Part shown: positions 1 through 10,857 of the stretch, piece by piece | Numbering within the stretch: the stretch's first letter is position 1 | Layout: every line of letters begins with the position of its first letter | Source: Sabellastarte sp. h YS-2021 | Lineage: Eukaryota > Annelida > Polychaeta > Sabellida > Sabellidae | Direction: 5' to 3' | Length of the DNA: 64,000 nt | Assembly: GCA_964017235.1 (NCBI GenBank) | Contig: OZ024940.1 | Location: forward strand, 2,604,001-2,668,000 | Notes under the pieces: generated by a model | The model's input: the letters and a program-made list of their open reading frames with translations, nothing else | Database searches by the model: none | Told to the model about the DNA's origin: nothing | Program-made: the position numbers and the translations under genes

Positions 1-135
1 GGACCTGATGTATGTCTCTCCGGATTGTGAGTTCCCTTTTGCCTCCCTGAGTGGGCTCTTGCGCCTTAGAGCTTGTCATTTGATAGAGATTAAGCGCTAT
101 GAAAGTGGTCATTACATTACATCATATCTGTAAAT
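1..135 (+). repeat. 3' part of a SINE-like repeat cut by the window edge
   Basis: Ends GAGATTAAGCGCTATGAAAG and ATTACATTACAT, a typical SINE 3' end. A shorter relative (GAGATTAAGTGCTATAAAAG) lies at about 14757-14776. Confidence 0.4.
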
Positions 136-379
136 GTATTGTATCGGTTGAGTGTGGGAGGGCCTTAAATAAGTCATTTTTGGTCGAGACCACCTATAGT
201 TCGGCAGTGGCTTGCTCGATATAGTTTAATGTTGTTTCTGATACTTATTTCCTGCAATTTTGTCATTAGTCAACGTATTTTGAAATTCTTTATTGATGTC
301 TTTCCAATAGTTTATTTTTCCCCTTGTGAAATTGTGCAGTACAACAGCAGCATTTTAAGTTATTTAACTACCAAAACAA

Positions 380-630
380 ATGCTTAGAGGAGGGGTTATG
401 ATAGAGCAATGGTAGCACCCTAACCTCCCAACTCTAAGGTTGGTGGTTCAAACCCCGGAACTTATATGGGAAAGTTGGTAGTTGCTTACCGATGGTTGGC
501 AGTTTACAGTACAGAACCTTCACACCAACTGTATGTACTGGTTTCCTCTGCCCATAAAACTACCCATCGTGATATGACCTGTACAATGTTGAAAGCAAAG
601 AAAAAGCCCAAATAAATAAATAGATAGAAA
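380..630 (+). mobile_element. tRNA-derived SINE, family A
   Basis: Head with an A-box-like GCAATGGTAGCACCCT and a B-box-like GTGGTTCAAACCCC, then the body (CAGTTTACAGTACAGAACC, CTGGTTTCCTCTGCCC) and the tail CCCAAATAAATAAATAGATAG. Family A recurs many times in this window. Confidence 0.8.
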
Positions 631-655
631 ATGTTGTACAGAATGACAAGCAACA

Positions 656-1000
656 AATAGAAGCTGAATATATTGGATTGTATAGTTGCATTTAAACTAG
701 CCAATGAAAATCCTTGTAGCAATGAGGCAGTGAGATGATTGGTTCTTTTAATAGACAAAAGCATCTAAACTAACCAATGAAAAACTGTCTTATACTGAGG
801 CTGCAATAAAGCAGTGCTGTGATTGGTTATTTGAAAAACCCCCATAGCATTTTAACTGGCCAATGAGAGAGCAGCTGGCGCAGAGGCTTCAATAAAGCAA
901 TGCCGTGATTGGTCCGTTTCCAATAAGCCAAAGAACTGAAACTTACCAATAATAAACTATTTAAAACAGTAAAACAGTGCTATATGATTGGTTTATTTGA
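656..1000. repeat. tandem array of alternating CCAAT and ATTGG motifs
   Basis: CCAAT near 700, 773, 861 and 945 alternates with GATTGG near 736, 821, 907 and 988, within a degenerate unit of about 85 bp that also contains CAATAAAGCAGTGCTGTG. The same unit recurs at 1780-2110 and a related one at 32120-32420. Confidence 0.7.
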
Positions 1001-1194
1001 ATAATAAGCCCTTGACAAGCTTAAGCTGAACTGAAGTTTATTTCCAGTCAATAAATTGGTTGGCAAGCCATCTGAAAATATCTTGATAAAATTCGCAAAG
1101 GCAGGATTAGATGTTGTGAAATAAACTAATTAAAAGCACTCAAAGAGCACAAATCTTCACCGAGTCATGTATATATATATATATTTTTTGAAAA

Positions 1195-1325
1195 TGACTC
1201 AATTATAAGTAAATGGGAAAATTCGGATCTTTGATCTTTTGTGTATCCAGACAGTGATCCGGATCGCCCTCAACATTCGATTTGACCTAAGTTGGACCAA
1301 GACCTATCTTCCAATTATTTTCAGG
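1195..1325 (-). repeat. dispersed repeat G1
   Basis: Minus-strand copy of a repeat carrying CTTGGTCCAACTT, then ATCCGGATCACTGTCTGGAT and AGATCCGAATTTTCCC. Other copies: 14232-14365, 33700-33825 and 53930-54040, all plus. Confidence 0.6.
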
Positions 1326-1492
1326 AAGCTCCAACCATTAATATTACTGTAATCTTGCTAACAAACAAACAGACAACTAAAAGAGGCAGAAATTCAATAC
1401 CTCCCTGGTGAGAATGAATAAGTGTTGAGTGGAAAATATGGATGGATGGGTGTCATGAAACCAGTAATTTTCCATAAGCTCTGCAGTCTATG

Positions 1493-1506
1493 GTTTCCAT
1501 GGCAAC
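1493..1506. promoter_or_regulatory. isolated X-box-like palindrome GTTTCCATGGCAAC
   Basis: A near-perfect RFX-type palindrome standing alone in non-coding sequence, identical to the one at 15214. No nearby transcription start is visible, so a regulatory role is only possible. Confidence 0.3.
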
Positions 1507-1779
1507 ATAATATCTTTTGAAGAGGCCTTTTGTCGTCAACTATCAAAAACAAGGAGCCAGGGTTTTGGTTGGCTGAGAGATTATATGGATTCTAAAGATA
1601 TACAAGAGCAATGGAATAATTTCAAATCGTGAGGATATTTGGATAAGCTAACATAAAGCTTGAAATTTAAATATAACAGCTATTAAGACAAGATAAATTG
1701 TTTGTGTTATTTTTATCAACAAGCTGAACTGCTCAACTTGGAAGGAGAGCTTAGTGCCATCTCAATTGGAAAAGACACT

Positions 1780-2110
1780 TAAATTTAAAACTAGCCAATA
1801 GAAAACTGGCTAACACTGACGGAAATGGAAGGAAACAGAAATCTGATTGGTCTATCCATATATTTAAACTGGCCAATCAGAATGCCGTGAAGGTATTTTA
1901 CAGCTAGACAATGATACATGGTCAATATAACTATAAGAACATATAACTACTCAAATCAGCCAAATGCAATATTTTCTGAAGGTAATTTAAAAATAGTTAA
2001 TGGGAAAACTGGACAACAACAGTGGAAACACCAATTTCAAAGAAAGAAACATCTGATTGGTTTACTCGTTTTTAAACTGACCAATCACAGACTGCAAATA
2101 AAAAACTGGC
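1780..2110. repeat. second block of the CCAAT/ATTGG tandem array
   Basis: CCAAT near 1795, 1873 and 2080 alternates with GATTGG near 1845 and 2056 in the context TTTAAACTGGCCAAT. The ORF at 1918-2124 lies inside it and is not believed to be coding. Confidence 0.6.
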
Positions 2111-2199
2111 AAACATTGAGGTAACCATTCTGGAGTTATCTGATTCATTTTATACACTACAGAACTTCAGTCTAGTTATCTCCCTGTGTCCATAATCTG

Positions 2200-3330
2200 G
2201 TGTTGTTAGACTTTCATGAAGCATTTGATAGAAATAATACTTAACAGATAATAGATAGTCAGACAGTTTTTCCAGTATATTATGTTGGAATTGAGTTTGG
2301 GCACCAAAATTGTGCAAGAATTATGCTTGGATGACAATACAAGCAGCCACTGGGGGGAATATATGTAATGAAATCTGATATTGTTGGACTTGCATAAAGC
2401 ATTTGATAAAATAATATATAATAGATAATCGTTAGATAGTTGGAGAATTTTTGTTCTATTATGCAAGCATATGTTTGGATACCAAACAAAGCAACCACTG
2501 GCTTAAATATATAAAGAGATTTGTTATTGTTGGACATTTGTAAGACATTTGACAGGAAATAATGCCGCGATATATCTCCCATATACAGATTGTGCAAGAA
2601 TATGGAGTTGAATAATCAATTATTGTGGATAAAATATGTAGCTTCTGATATTGCAACACTTTCATGAAAAATATTTGATAGAAATTAACCGACTGATAAA
2701 CAGATATTCCAGTCCATTAAAATAATTCAGATTTAAAGCCAAACAAACAATTAGGGGATAATATACAGAAGGAATCTGGTTTTGTTAGACATTCATAAAG
2801 TATTTGACAAGAAATAAACATGGTTTGCTTCATTATTTGGTGCTTTGACGGCACCTCAACAATATTGTACATGTAGTTTATATCAAAAAGGGTATATGAG
2901 GGGTGGAGGAAAGCAGAGCATACTGATTGGTGTTAACCTTCTGTAATAAAATCCAAGGGACACCAGGAAGTAACTACCCTTTTGGGCCACGAACTGAACC
3001 AAAAATTCTGAGGGCTGGAATGCAATTGACAATAAGTCCTGGAAATAAATATTCTAGCTCTTCACCTAGAAGTGTATAAATGTAAAGAATAGAAAGTCAA
3101 TAAAGCATAACATAGTATCTTAAGACTTTCATAAGGTATTTGATATCAAATGAACATCATGCCAACGAAAATACCTTCATGTGTATTTTGTAAGGAGTCA
3201 AAAGATCAATTGTTGTGGGTACAATGTAAAGATAAGTGATTAATAGCTACTTCTCTACACGGATCCATAATCCATTAAAATTAGACATTGAAAAAGCATT
3301 TGACAGCAAGTAAACCCTGATGCATGAAAA
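2200..3330 (+). repeat. degenerate tandem repeat with TTAGACTTTCATAAAGCATT core
   Basis: Cores near 2204, 2383, 2529, 2652, 2783, 3121 and 3281, spaced 120-180 bp with one longer gap. In one frame most cores read L-D-x-x-K-x-F-D, which resembles motif A of LINE reverse transcriptases, but no longer ORF surrounds them. Confidence 0.6.
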
Positions 3331-3559
3331 TGCTTACAGGATCTATATGGAGGTCAAAGGTCATCAGTTTTGTAATACACATCTGCGGAATGACAGATTC
3401 ATTCTAACTAGATCATCTTGTCAGCTTATGTCGTCTCAACGCATTGAAAACTACAGAGCACTCATGGAACGCAGGCCTCCTCCAAGTCAGCTGAGTATCG
3501 ACATATTGCAATTTTCTTCAAAATACTGTCTTTCTTCCAATTTTAACTCTCGTAATGGG

Positions 3560-3850
3560 ATGGCACGACCATTATGAAAATCCTTGGAAATGGGACGCTT
3601 TTAAATTCGGCATTTTTTTTTTTGTATCCAGACTACGATGCAAATTGCCCCCCCCCCCCCCCAAACTTAGCCACTTCTTCCTTTGAGTTAGGTCCTACCC
3701 ACAAAAAAATTCATATGTATGTGTTCATTAGTGTTGAAGCAATTGCAAACTCATCCAAACGGACGGACAAACAAATAAACGTGCCCACAAAAATGACTAA
3801 GTTTAGAAAAATAACACGTTTCGGCTGTCAAACGGTTAATGGTTTAAAAA
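3560..3850 (+). repeat. dispersed repeat G2, fragment, with a poly-C run
   Basis: TTGTATCCAGACTACGATGC, then a C12 run near 3650, then GGACGGACAAACAAATAAAC. Related fragments: 13200-13390, 24640-24720, 36280-36890 and 53140-53290. Confidence 0.45.
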
Positions 3851-4249
3851 GTGCATTGCTAATTCCTGCAGGAACTATATAATCTGGTATTTAAGCTTTT
3901 TGAGGAAAAACAATGTATATATATATATATATATATATATATTCTAGAAATGTTTATTTCAAAAATAAACATGATTTGATTGGTTGAAAATTGTTGGAAT
4001 ATCTGTACCTTTGCAGGAAGTAAAATATTGGTCTGCACAAACAATCAGATGTCACAGGAAGTTTGAAAGTGGCATTTAATCCCGTCTTGCCAACAGAAAA
4101 TTCCCTCTGTTTGAAAATAGCTTTAGCCCAATAGATTAATCGCTGACGTCAGTTAGGAGATCTTGTGTACAGTAAAACCGTTGACATTTTAGACAGTGTT
4201 TATAGTTAGAAATATGATTAGGAAAAGTTAGAAATACCTCCAGAATGAC

Positions 4250-4362
4250 ATATACAGAAAAAAATAATAATCATAAATTAAGATGACAATAATATACGAG
4301 TGTATAACATGAGTATTGTTAATCTTCATGAGCGATATATTTTTTCTGTATATATCCATTGA
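4250..4362 (+). repeat. dispersed repeat R, copy 1, left part
   Basis: ATACGAGTGTATAACATGAG, then TTAATCTTCATGAGCGATAT, matches 9740-9850. The copy is split by a SINE insertion and resumes at 5170. Confidence 0.6.
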
Positions 4363-5155
4363 TTTATTTTATTTATTTATTTGGGGTTTTACGTCGCTTT
4401 CAACACTATACAGGTCACATCATGACGGGTAGTTGGAAGGGCAGAGGAAACCAGTACATAGAGTTCGCTAGGGTTCTGTACTGTAAACTGCCGACCAACG
4501 GCAAGGAACTACCAGCTTTAAAATATTACGCAGACTTGAGCTGGTTGTGTTCGGTTGGTACTTGCATTGTTGACTTTTTAATTTTAGATTAACATCATCC
4601 CGCATATTGTCAATTGAAAAACTTCGGGAGATTAATCATTCTAAAACCCCAAGCGAACACGCCTTCAGTGATACGTGTGTTTGATTGGTAATGCATTGTT
4701 GACGTCTTTTCTTTTCTACACGTTGTCAGTCTGTGAACCTACTCCGGGAGATTATAAATTTGCGAAACGCAATCGAACACACTTTCATTGATTGGCGCAT
4801 TATCAAAGAAGTTGTGTAGCGGGGTTGTGTAATTGAATTAATCCCTCCCCTATTGTAACAATGGTGATAAAGATGAAAGAAGTTAGGCGTCTCTGTGAAT
4901 GGTACGTTTTACAAAGCACTGCAATTCATCGTTTCCGAGACTGTGTAAAATCTTGTATTATCGCTCACGCTTGACCGTGCATTATATATAGGGAGACATG
5001 ATTTCGGTTCGGTTAATCCGGAGATTCGGATAATAGAAGGCCGGATAAGCGAGGTTCTACTGTACCAGTTTTCCTACTTGAGGCCATGACGGGGATCGAA
5101 CCCCGGCCTCAGAGGTGGGAGGCGAGAGTGTTACCACTCTGCCACCGTGGCCCCC
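4363..5155 (-). mobile_element. SINE family A copy, split by a DNA element, with perfect 14-bp target duplication
   Basis: Tail at left (TTTATTTATTTATTTGGGG), head at right ending CCACCGTGGCCCC. The target duplication TATATATCCATTGA is at 4349-4362 and 5156-5169. SINE sequence covers 4363-4519 and 5063-5155; the rest is the inserted element. Confidence 0.85.
4520..5062 (-). mobile_element. pogo/Tc1-like non-autonomous element inside the SINE
   Basis: Right terminus (minus strand) reads CAGTAGAACCTCGCTTATCC next to a TA, typical of pogo-type ends, and continues with CCGAATCTCCGGATTAACCG. A homologous element is at 29964-30323. The left terminus is not recognisable. It contains a tandem duplication of about 130 bp (GCATTGTTGAC near 4563 and 4692). 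No transposase ORF. Confidence 0.6.
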
Positions 5156-5169
5156 TATATATCCATTGA

Positions 5170-5500
5170 GGAATCTTTTACTTTTATTATCCACCATTTA
5201 AATGCTTTGTGAGTATAATAAAGCTATCCTAAAGACGAAATGCTAAAAAAAAAAGTCTGTCTTATACAAATGTGCAAAAATGAATATAAAACTTGAGTAT
5301 TTTTAACTTGAAATTTCTCGGCCATTTCTGCATGGATTTTTATGCAACAAAAACGAGCAGAAGCTCTGTAAACAGACCTTTCTACTGAAATATTATACAT
5401 ATTTGTAGGTTACACCGTTTCTGAAATATTAGTGAAAAACTGGAAGTTTTTGACACTGATTATCCATGGTACGGGATATCTAGCTCTAGCTGTATATCCC
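5170..5500 (+). repeat. dispersed repeat R, copy 1, right part
   Basis: CCATTTCTGCATGGATTTTT, ATGCAACAAAAACGAGCAGA and TTTGTAGGTTACACCGTTTC are shared with 9980-10150. Nothing coding seen. Confidence 0.6.
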
Positions 5501-6560
5501 CCCTTTTGGGTCAAATATGAGATGCGGAGGAAAATAATATGCATTACAAATCAGTTTTGAATATATTTTCCAAAAACGAAAACAAAAATCCTTTGAAAAT
5601 AGAACATCTTGATAATACGATAATGCTCGAATCCAACGAATGACCCCCAAATTCCACGTCTAGTTTTTTGAGTGAGACAAATAGACCAACGGACGCGATG
5701 ACAGTACAATCACCCTAGCTCTTACCTTTGGAAGGCGAATGGGCAATGACTAGTACCTGAGGGATCGCAAACCTTCGCCAGTCAATTTGAAGCCAAAAAT
5801 TTTACCAACGAGGGTCAAGGTCATCCCTAGGGGGAACTCAAGTAGAAGTAGATCCCCACCTTGTATGATAGTTAGACACCCACCCCCCCACACACCCCCG
5901 CACCCATCCCCACCCCCCATGTCAGTTTGTTGAGTGTTGGAGGGGATATTACTCGGAAAATCCCCAAACAAAATTCTCAAATCTCGAACCAAAGCGTTTT
6001 CGAAGAGGGCTGAGCGAACATATATAGACCCTACCTTGAGTCATATTAGGATCCCAATCTGGTATATAGTTTTTGAGTTAGATAAACAAGTTTATGCTCC
6101 CTCCCAACTGTAAGAATATTCCCCCCAAAAACTTGAGCTATTAGTTCTGATATAAAATAACAAGTAAATGTATTACTTTTCCCGAGTGTCTCTGCCCTTT
6201 TAAAAGACTATTCTTGTTAAGGCATGTACAGGAGTGGTTCAAGTACACCGGATGTTTACTGTGACCCCCCCCCCCCTCCCCCCAACTTTGCACCTAGTTT
6301 CTATGGAAGTTTCGCTTGCATTTTCTGGTAAATGACGACAAAGATAAATAGAAATTTGTACAAATATTTCCCAGGGGAGCCGTGATCTCATATAAAGGTG
6401 CAGTTGGACTTCCCCGATTGTTGTAAAGACCTACCACTGCGCTTCCCCCGACCCAGCAACCAACCCCCATGGCCTATAATTTGGCTACGAAAGAGTATTA
6501 GCGTCACCACTGGTGTTGTTTTTGTTGGAAATATCTGTGTTGGCGAGTTACAATATAAAG
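5500..6560. other. no gene seen; poly-C tracts
   Basis: Unassigned sequence with C-rich runs near 5880-5920 and 6268-6285. The ORFs here are short and of biased composition; none is supported. Confidence 0.4.
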
Positions 6561-6561
6561 A

Positions 6562-7210
6562 TATTTTCGCCACCACAGATGAAAAATTCACCAACGCAGA
6601 TGACTTTTTCGCCAACACTGATGATATTTTCACCAACACACATGAAATTTCAGCCACCACAGATGAAATTTTCGCCACCACAGATGAAAATTTCAGCCAA
6701 CACAGATGATATCTCCGCCACCACAGATGAAAATATAGCCAACACAGATGATATTTTCGCCAACGCAGATGATTTTTTTTCACCAATACCCGTAGATAAA
6801 AGTTCGCCACCACAGACAACTTTTTCGCCAACGCACATGATATTTCCGCCAACGCACATGCTATTTCCGCCAACGCACATGATATTTTCGCCAACGCACA
6901 TGATATTTTCGCCAACACAGATAAAAACAATATACATAGTTTCCCACCAACACAGATTATATTTTCGCCACCACAGATGATAATAACACCAATGCAAATG
7001 ATATTTTCACCAGTACTTGTAGATAAAAAAAAATTGCCAACGCAGATGAATATATAGCCAACACAGATGATATTTTCGCCACCACAGATGAAAATAACAC
7101 CAACACAGATTATTGATTTTTTTCATCAATACTTGTAGATAAAAAATTTTAGCCAACGCAGATGAAAATATAGCCAACACAGATGATATTTTCGCCAACG
7201 CAGATAAAAA
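6562..7210 (-). repeat. 21-bp minisatellite, left arm
   Basis: Units GATGATATTTTCGCCAACAC and variants (CACCAACGCAGATG, GCCACCACAGATG), interrupted by three variants carrying AGTACTTGTAGATAAAAAAA-type inserts near 6785, 7015 and 7130. Because 21 is a multiple of three, several frames stay open; these are not genes. Confidence 0.85.
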
Positions 7211-7285
7211 TGCTGCAAGTTACTATAAATAGAATGTTTACTGTACATAGAATGGTCTGCCCTGAATAGAAGTAGGGACAGTTCA

Positions 7286-7941
7286 CTTCTTTGTATCAGG
7301 GTATGTGCAAGCTACTACATACACACACAGAATATGTAAAAGATCAAATATAGGTCACTGACCCTAAATGGAGTGACAATACGAGTACAATGACTATGAT
7401 TACATATAAGTGAATCTTTACGTGTTAATGTTAAATTAACTGTACAAAAGTTAAGCTAGGGTCACCTCGAACTGCCAGAACTACTACAGACCCAGATATT
7501 AGAGGACCCTAAAGTCAATCATGCCAAATACCCCAGTTCAGAATGAGGAGACCCCAGCATGACTTCAGTTATCCAATTTTTCATTGAACTTTATACATAA
7601 AAATTCCCTAAAATTAAATATTACCTTAAAGTATGTTATGGTCACCTTAACTTGTAATGTACAAACTCTTAACTCATTTGCTATTAATATTGTGGTGACC
7701 TTGATTATGAACTATTGAACTTAAACTTATGTTATGGTCACCTTAACTTGTAAATATATTCCGTAAACTCATTCATTATTCATATGTCTTTACGTTAGCC
7801 TGACACTACTGTATAGACTTTGTTAGGACATAACTCAGTAGAAGTCAAATTTATAATTTATGTATTTCATAAATACATTTGTAATACTGTATTTAACAAA
7901 TAAAAAAATGTGAACTGTCATCACTTGTTAATTGCTATTGA
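7286..7941. other. interior of the Foldback-like element
   Basis: AT-rich, no ORF of note. A partial duplication of 97 bp is seen: TATGTTATGGTCACCTTAAC at 7632 and again at 7729. Confidence 0.5.
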
Positions 7942-7994
7942 CCTATTCAAGGGCAGGCTATTCTATGTACAGTAGACTATTTATAGTAACTTGC

Positions 7995-8379
7995 AGTATT
8001 TTCATCTGCGTTGGCGAAAATATCATCTGTGTTGGCTATATTTTCATCTGTGTTGTTGAAAATATCATCTGTGTTGGTGAAAATCTCATCTGTGTTGGCG
8101 AATTTTTCATCTGTGTTGGCGAAAATACCATTTGTGGTGGCTATATTTTCATCTGTGTTGGCGAAAATATCATCTGTGTTGGCGAATTTTTCATCTGTGT
8201 TGGCTAAAATATCATCTGTGGTGGCGAAAATATCATCTGTGGTGGCGAAAATATCATCAGTGTTGGCGAAAATATCATCTGTGTTGGCGAAAATATCATC
8301 TGTGTTGGTGAAGTTTTCATGTGTGTTGGCGAAAAAGTCATCTGCATTGGTGAATTTTTCATCTGTGGTGGCGAAAATA
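7995..8379 (+). repeat. 21-bp minisatellite, right arm
   Basis: About 18 units of AAAATATCATCTGTGTTGGC plus G with variants; bounded by TTGCAGTATTTTC at 7991 and its complement GAAAATACTGCAA at the right edge. Confidence 0.85.
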
Positions 8380-8399
8380 CTGCAAACAACATTTATCCC

Positions 8400-9430
8400 C
8401 CCAAACAATAGGATTTAGGGGGGTTAGAATATTGCTTGCAAGATACTCACCCCCCATTCAGAAACTGACTCCCCTCTATTGTTTCTGCACCTATTCAATT
8501 GGGGGCAAATGGGGAGGGGTGGTGTTATTGTCTGTCCACATTGAATCAGGTCAATTGCACTTAGAACAAGTCATTTTCAGCTTTTTTAGTTTAGGTTGAT
8601 CAAAGGCACACACACACTTTTCTTTGAAAATTTTATTTACAGGAAAAAAACATAAACAATATGCACAGTAATAATTTGATACATAAAGATAAACAATAAG
8701 CACATTAATAATTTGATACATTTATGAAAAACAAAAAGAATTGTAATTGAATGGCTTCTACCTTTTTATTGATAAATTTCCACAGCCACCTATTAAAAAG
8801 ATTAGCTAATTCATTCTATTGAGAATTAATAACAACTAGCCAAAGGTAATTCAAAGCCCATTCTATACTATTTTACAATATAGCTAACATAATAGTTTTC
8901 ATTTTAAAAATATTAATAATAAATAATTTATTGCTCAGAAGTCCATGCTGTACTATTTACATGATATTCAATATTGATAATGATGTCTATTTTTTAAAAT
9001 ATTAATTGCTGTAATACTTCATTGTTATAACAGTATTAAATGTTTATAAACATGAACATATTTAATGACTCTGTGTGATTATTATTTTGTATTGGAAAAA
9101 CAACCACATGTATGACTATATCTTCATGTTAAAAGTGACTTATAAGCCCATATATTGTTGGTGCATGTCACTATAATAAATGAATAAATAATATTAATAA
9201 CTTATTGCTCAGCACACAAATGAGTACACAACCCCACCAATATGTGCTTTAATGGCACTCAATTAAGTGGGAAGTGGGGGGTAAAGGGGGAGTCATAATC
9301 TTGCAGGGGAGTCAGAATATTTCAACCCCCCTTGCAAGATACTGACCCCCCAGTCAGTAATCTAGGGGAGTCATTATCTCGCGCTACACCGGGAAAGACT
9401 ATCCTCCACTTTGTATGAATAATAGATAAA
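8400..9430. other. AT-rich intergenic sequence, no gene seen
   Basis: No supported ORF. Two purine- or C-rich stretches with GGGGGAGTCA-type words occur near 8410-8520 and 9265-9370, the second resembling a duplicate of the first. Confidence 0.4.
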
Positions 9431-9432
9431 CT

Positions 9433-9672
9433 AGGGGGCTCGGTGTTGTAGCGGTTAGAGTGCTCGCCTTCAACCTCTGAGGTCGCCGGTTTGGATCTCG
9501 GCCCGGACACTTCACGTTGGAAAGTTGGTAGTTACTTGCTGATGCCCGGTGGTTTACAGTGCAGAATCTTGACCAACTAGTATGCACTGGTTTCCTCCAC
9601 CCGTAAACTACTTGTCGCAATATGACCCTGGCTGTTGAACACAACGTAAAACAAAAAAATAAATCTAAATAA
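9433..9672 (+). mobile_element. tRNA-derived SINE, family B
   Basis: Head GGCTCGGTGTTGTAGCGGTT with GTGCTCGCCTTCAACC and a B-box-like GGTTTGGATCTCGG; body GCCCGGTGGTTTACAGTGCA; tail AAATAAATCTAAATAAG. Family B differs from A in head and body but shares the CTGGTTTCCTCC 3' region. Confidence 0.75.
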
Positions 9673-9734
9673 GTCAACTAACTTCACAAACTTACCTTGA
9701 AGGATGCATAAAGTTATATATTAGGAAACCTTTC

Positions 9735-10180
9735 CGAATGACCTATACTGGAAAAATATATCAATAAATGAATTTAACAATTATATACGAGTACGTAACA
9801 TGAATATTATATCGTTAATCTTCATGAGTGATATACATTTTTTCTGTATATGTCTAATAAGGGATGTTTTATTTTTTATTATAAACCATTTTATATGGTT
9901 TGTGAGCTAAATAAATGAAGATTTAATGAGGGAGAATGTGAAAAAAGGCTGTCAAAAAGCATGGGCACCAGTGAATTTAGAAAAACTCCAATCTTTCACT
10001 TGCAATATCTCTGTCATTTCTGCATGGATTTTTATGCAACAAACACGAGCTGAAGCTCTGTAAAAAGACCTTTCTAACGATACATAACACATGTTTGTAG
10101 GTTACACAGTTTACAAGCTATTAGTGAAAATCCGAAAATTATTGACACATATTATCCATGGTACGGTGACCCCATTGTTT
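9735..10180 (+). repeat. dispersed repeat R, copy 2
   Basis: Near-complete copy: ATACGAGTACGTAACATGAA, TTAATCTTCATGAGTGATAT, GTCTAATAAGGGATGTTTTA, CCATTTCTGCATGGATTTTT, TTTGTAGGTTACACAGTTTA. Uninterrupted, so it shows the empty site of the SINE seen in copy 1. Confidence 0.65.
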
Positions 10181-10299
10181 AAAAAATATATATCTTGCTC
10201 CGTATATCTCCTTATATGGGTCGTATACGGCTCCAGGTGGATAATAAATTGGAGTATACATGATAAGGGGCGTCCAAAAAATATATATAAAATATTAAA

Positions 10300-10450
10300 A
10301 AAAAAACATTCAAACTTTGAACTCCAGATTTCTCCGCCATTTCTGCGTGGGTTTTAATACAATATAAAACGGGAAGAGCTTTGTAAACAAACTTTTCTAA
10401 TGGGAAGATTAGGACACATTTGTTTTGTAGGTTACACAGTTATATTAAGA
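10300..10450 (+). repeat. dispersed repeat R, partial copy 3
   Basis: Shares CAGATTTCTCCGCCATTTCT, GAGCTTTGTAAACAAAC and TTTGTAGGTTACACAGTTAT with copies 1 and 2. Confidence 0.55.
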
Positions 10451-10507
10451 TATTCTTCCCCAAAAGAAATGTATTTATCTGCTTGGCCTTGTGTGGTAAA
10501 TGGTTCC

Positions 10508-10532
10508 TAACCCCCCCCCCCCCCCCCCCCGA
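10508..10532. repeat. poly-C tract
   Basis: A C run of more than 20 bases, one of many such runs in this window. Confidence 0.8.
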
Positions 10533-10694
10533 CACACAAAAATGGCCGTCTTCAATGAATATATATCTGTAAATAAAAACCAAATTGAATGTCTCATATA
10601 CGTGAAACTTGGTGCTGAAACCAAAATTGAAACTGTTTAATAAGTTGTACAGAGAAATCTGTTTGATTATTTACAAGATTAAAGTTGTGACTAT

Positions 10695-10772
10695 GGCTGT
10701 GTGTGTGTGTGTGTGTGGGTGTGGGTGTGTGCGTGCGTGTGTGTGTGTTCGCATGTGTGTGTGTGTGTTTTA
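10695..10772 (+). repeat. TG microsatellite
   Basis: Imperfect (TG)n with GG and GC interruptions. The 10701-11123 ORF starts here and is an artefact of the repeat plus the adjacent SINE. Confidence 0.85.
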
Positions 10773-10857
10773 AATATATGTATAACTAATATCAGTACTA
10801 TACTTCCATATGTTAAGTATATTCACTACAAAAACTGTGTCATGGCTAACCCAGTAT

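Larger units (their letters stand above)
6562..8379. mobile_element. Foldback-like element with minisatellite inverted arms
   Basis: Left arm 6562-7285 and right arm 7942-8379 are inverted copies. Each arm consists mainly of a 21-bp unit (right arm: AAAATATCATCTGTGTTGGC plus G; left arm its complement). The non-repetitive inner edges are also inverted (TTCTATGTACAGTA, TATAGTAACTTGCAG), and so are the outermost units (TATTTTCGCCACCACAGATG at 6562 and its complement ending at 8379). The interior, 7286-7941, has no coding potential. No clear target duplication was found. Confidence 0.75.

Noticed and set aside
6562-8379. CRISPR-like regular repeats
   Set aside because: The units are contiguous without spacers, and the sequence is a eukaryotic genome.
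6388-8418. Several ORFs of 90-180 codons with repeats such as AKISSVLAKISSV
   Set aside because: They come from the 21-bp minisatellite, which leaves several frames open on both strands because its period is a multiple of three.
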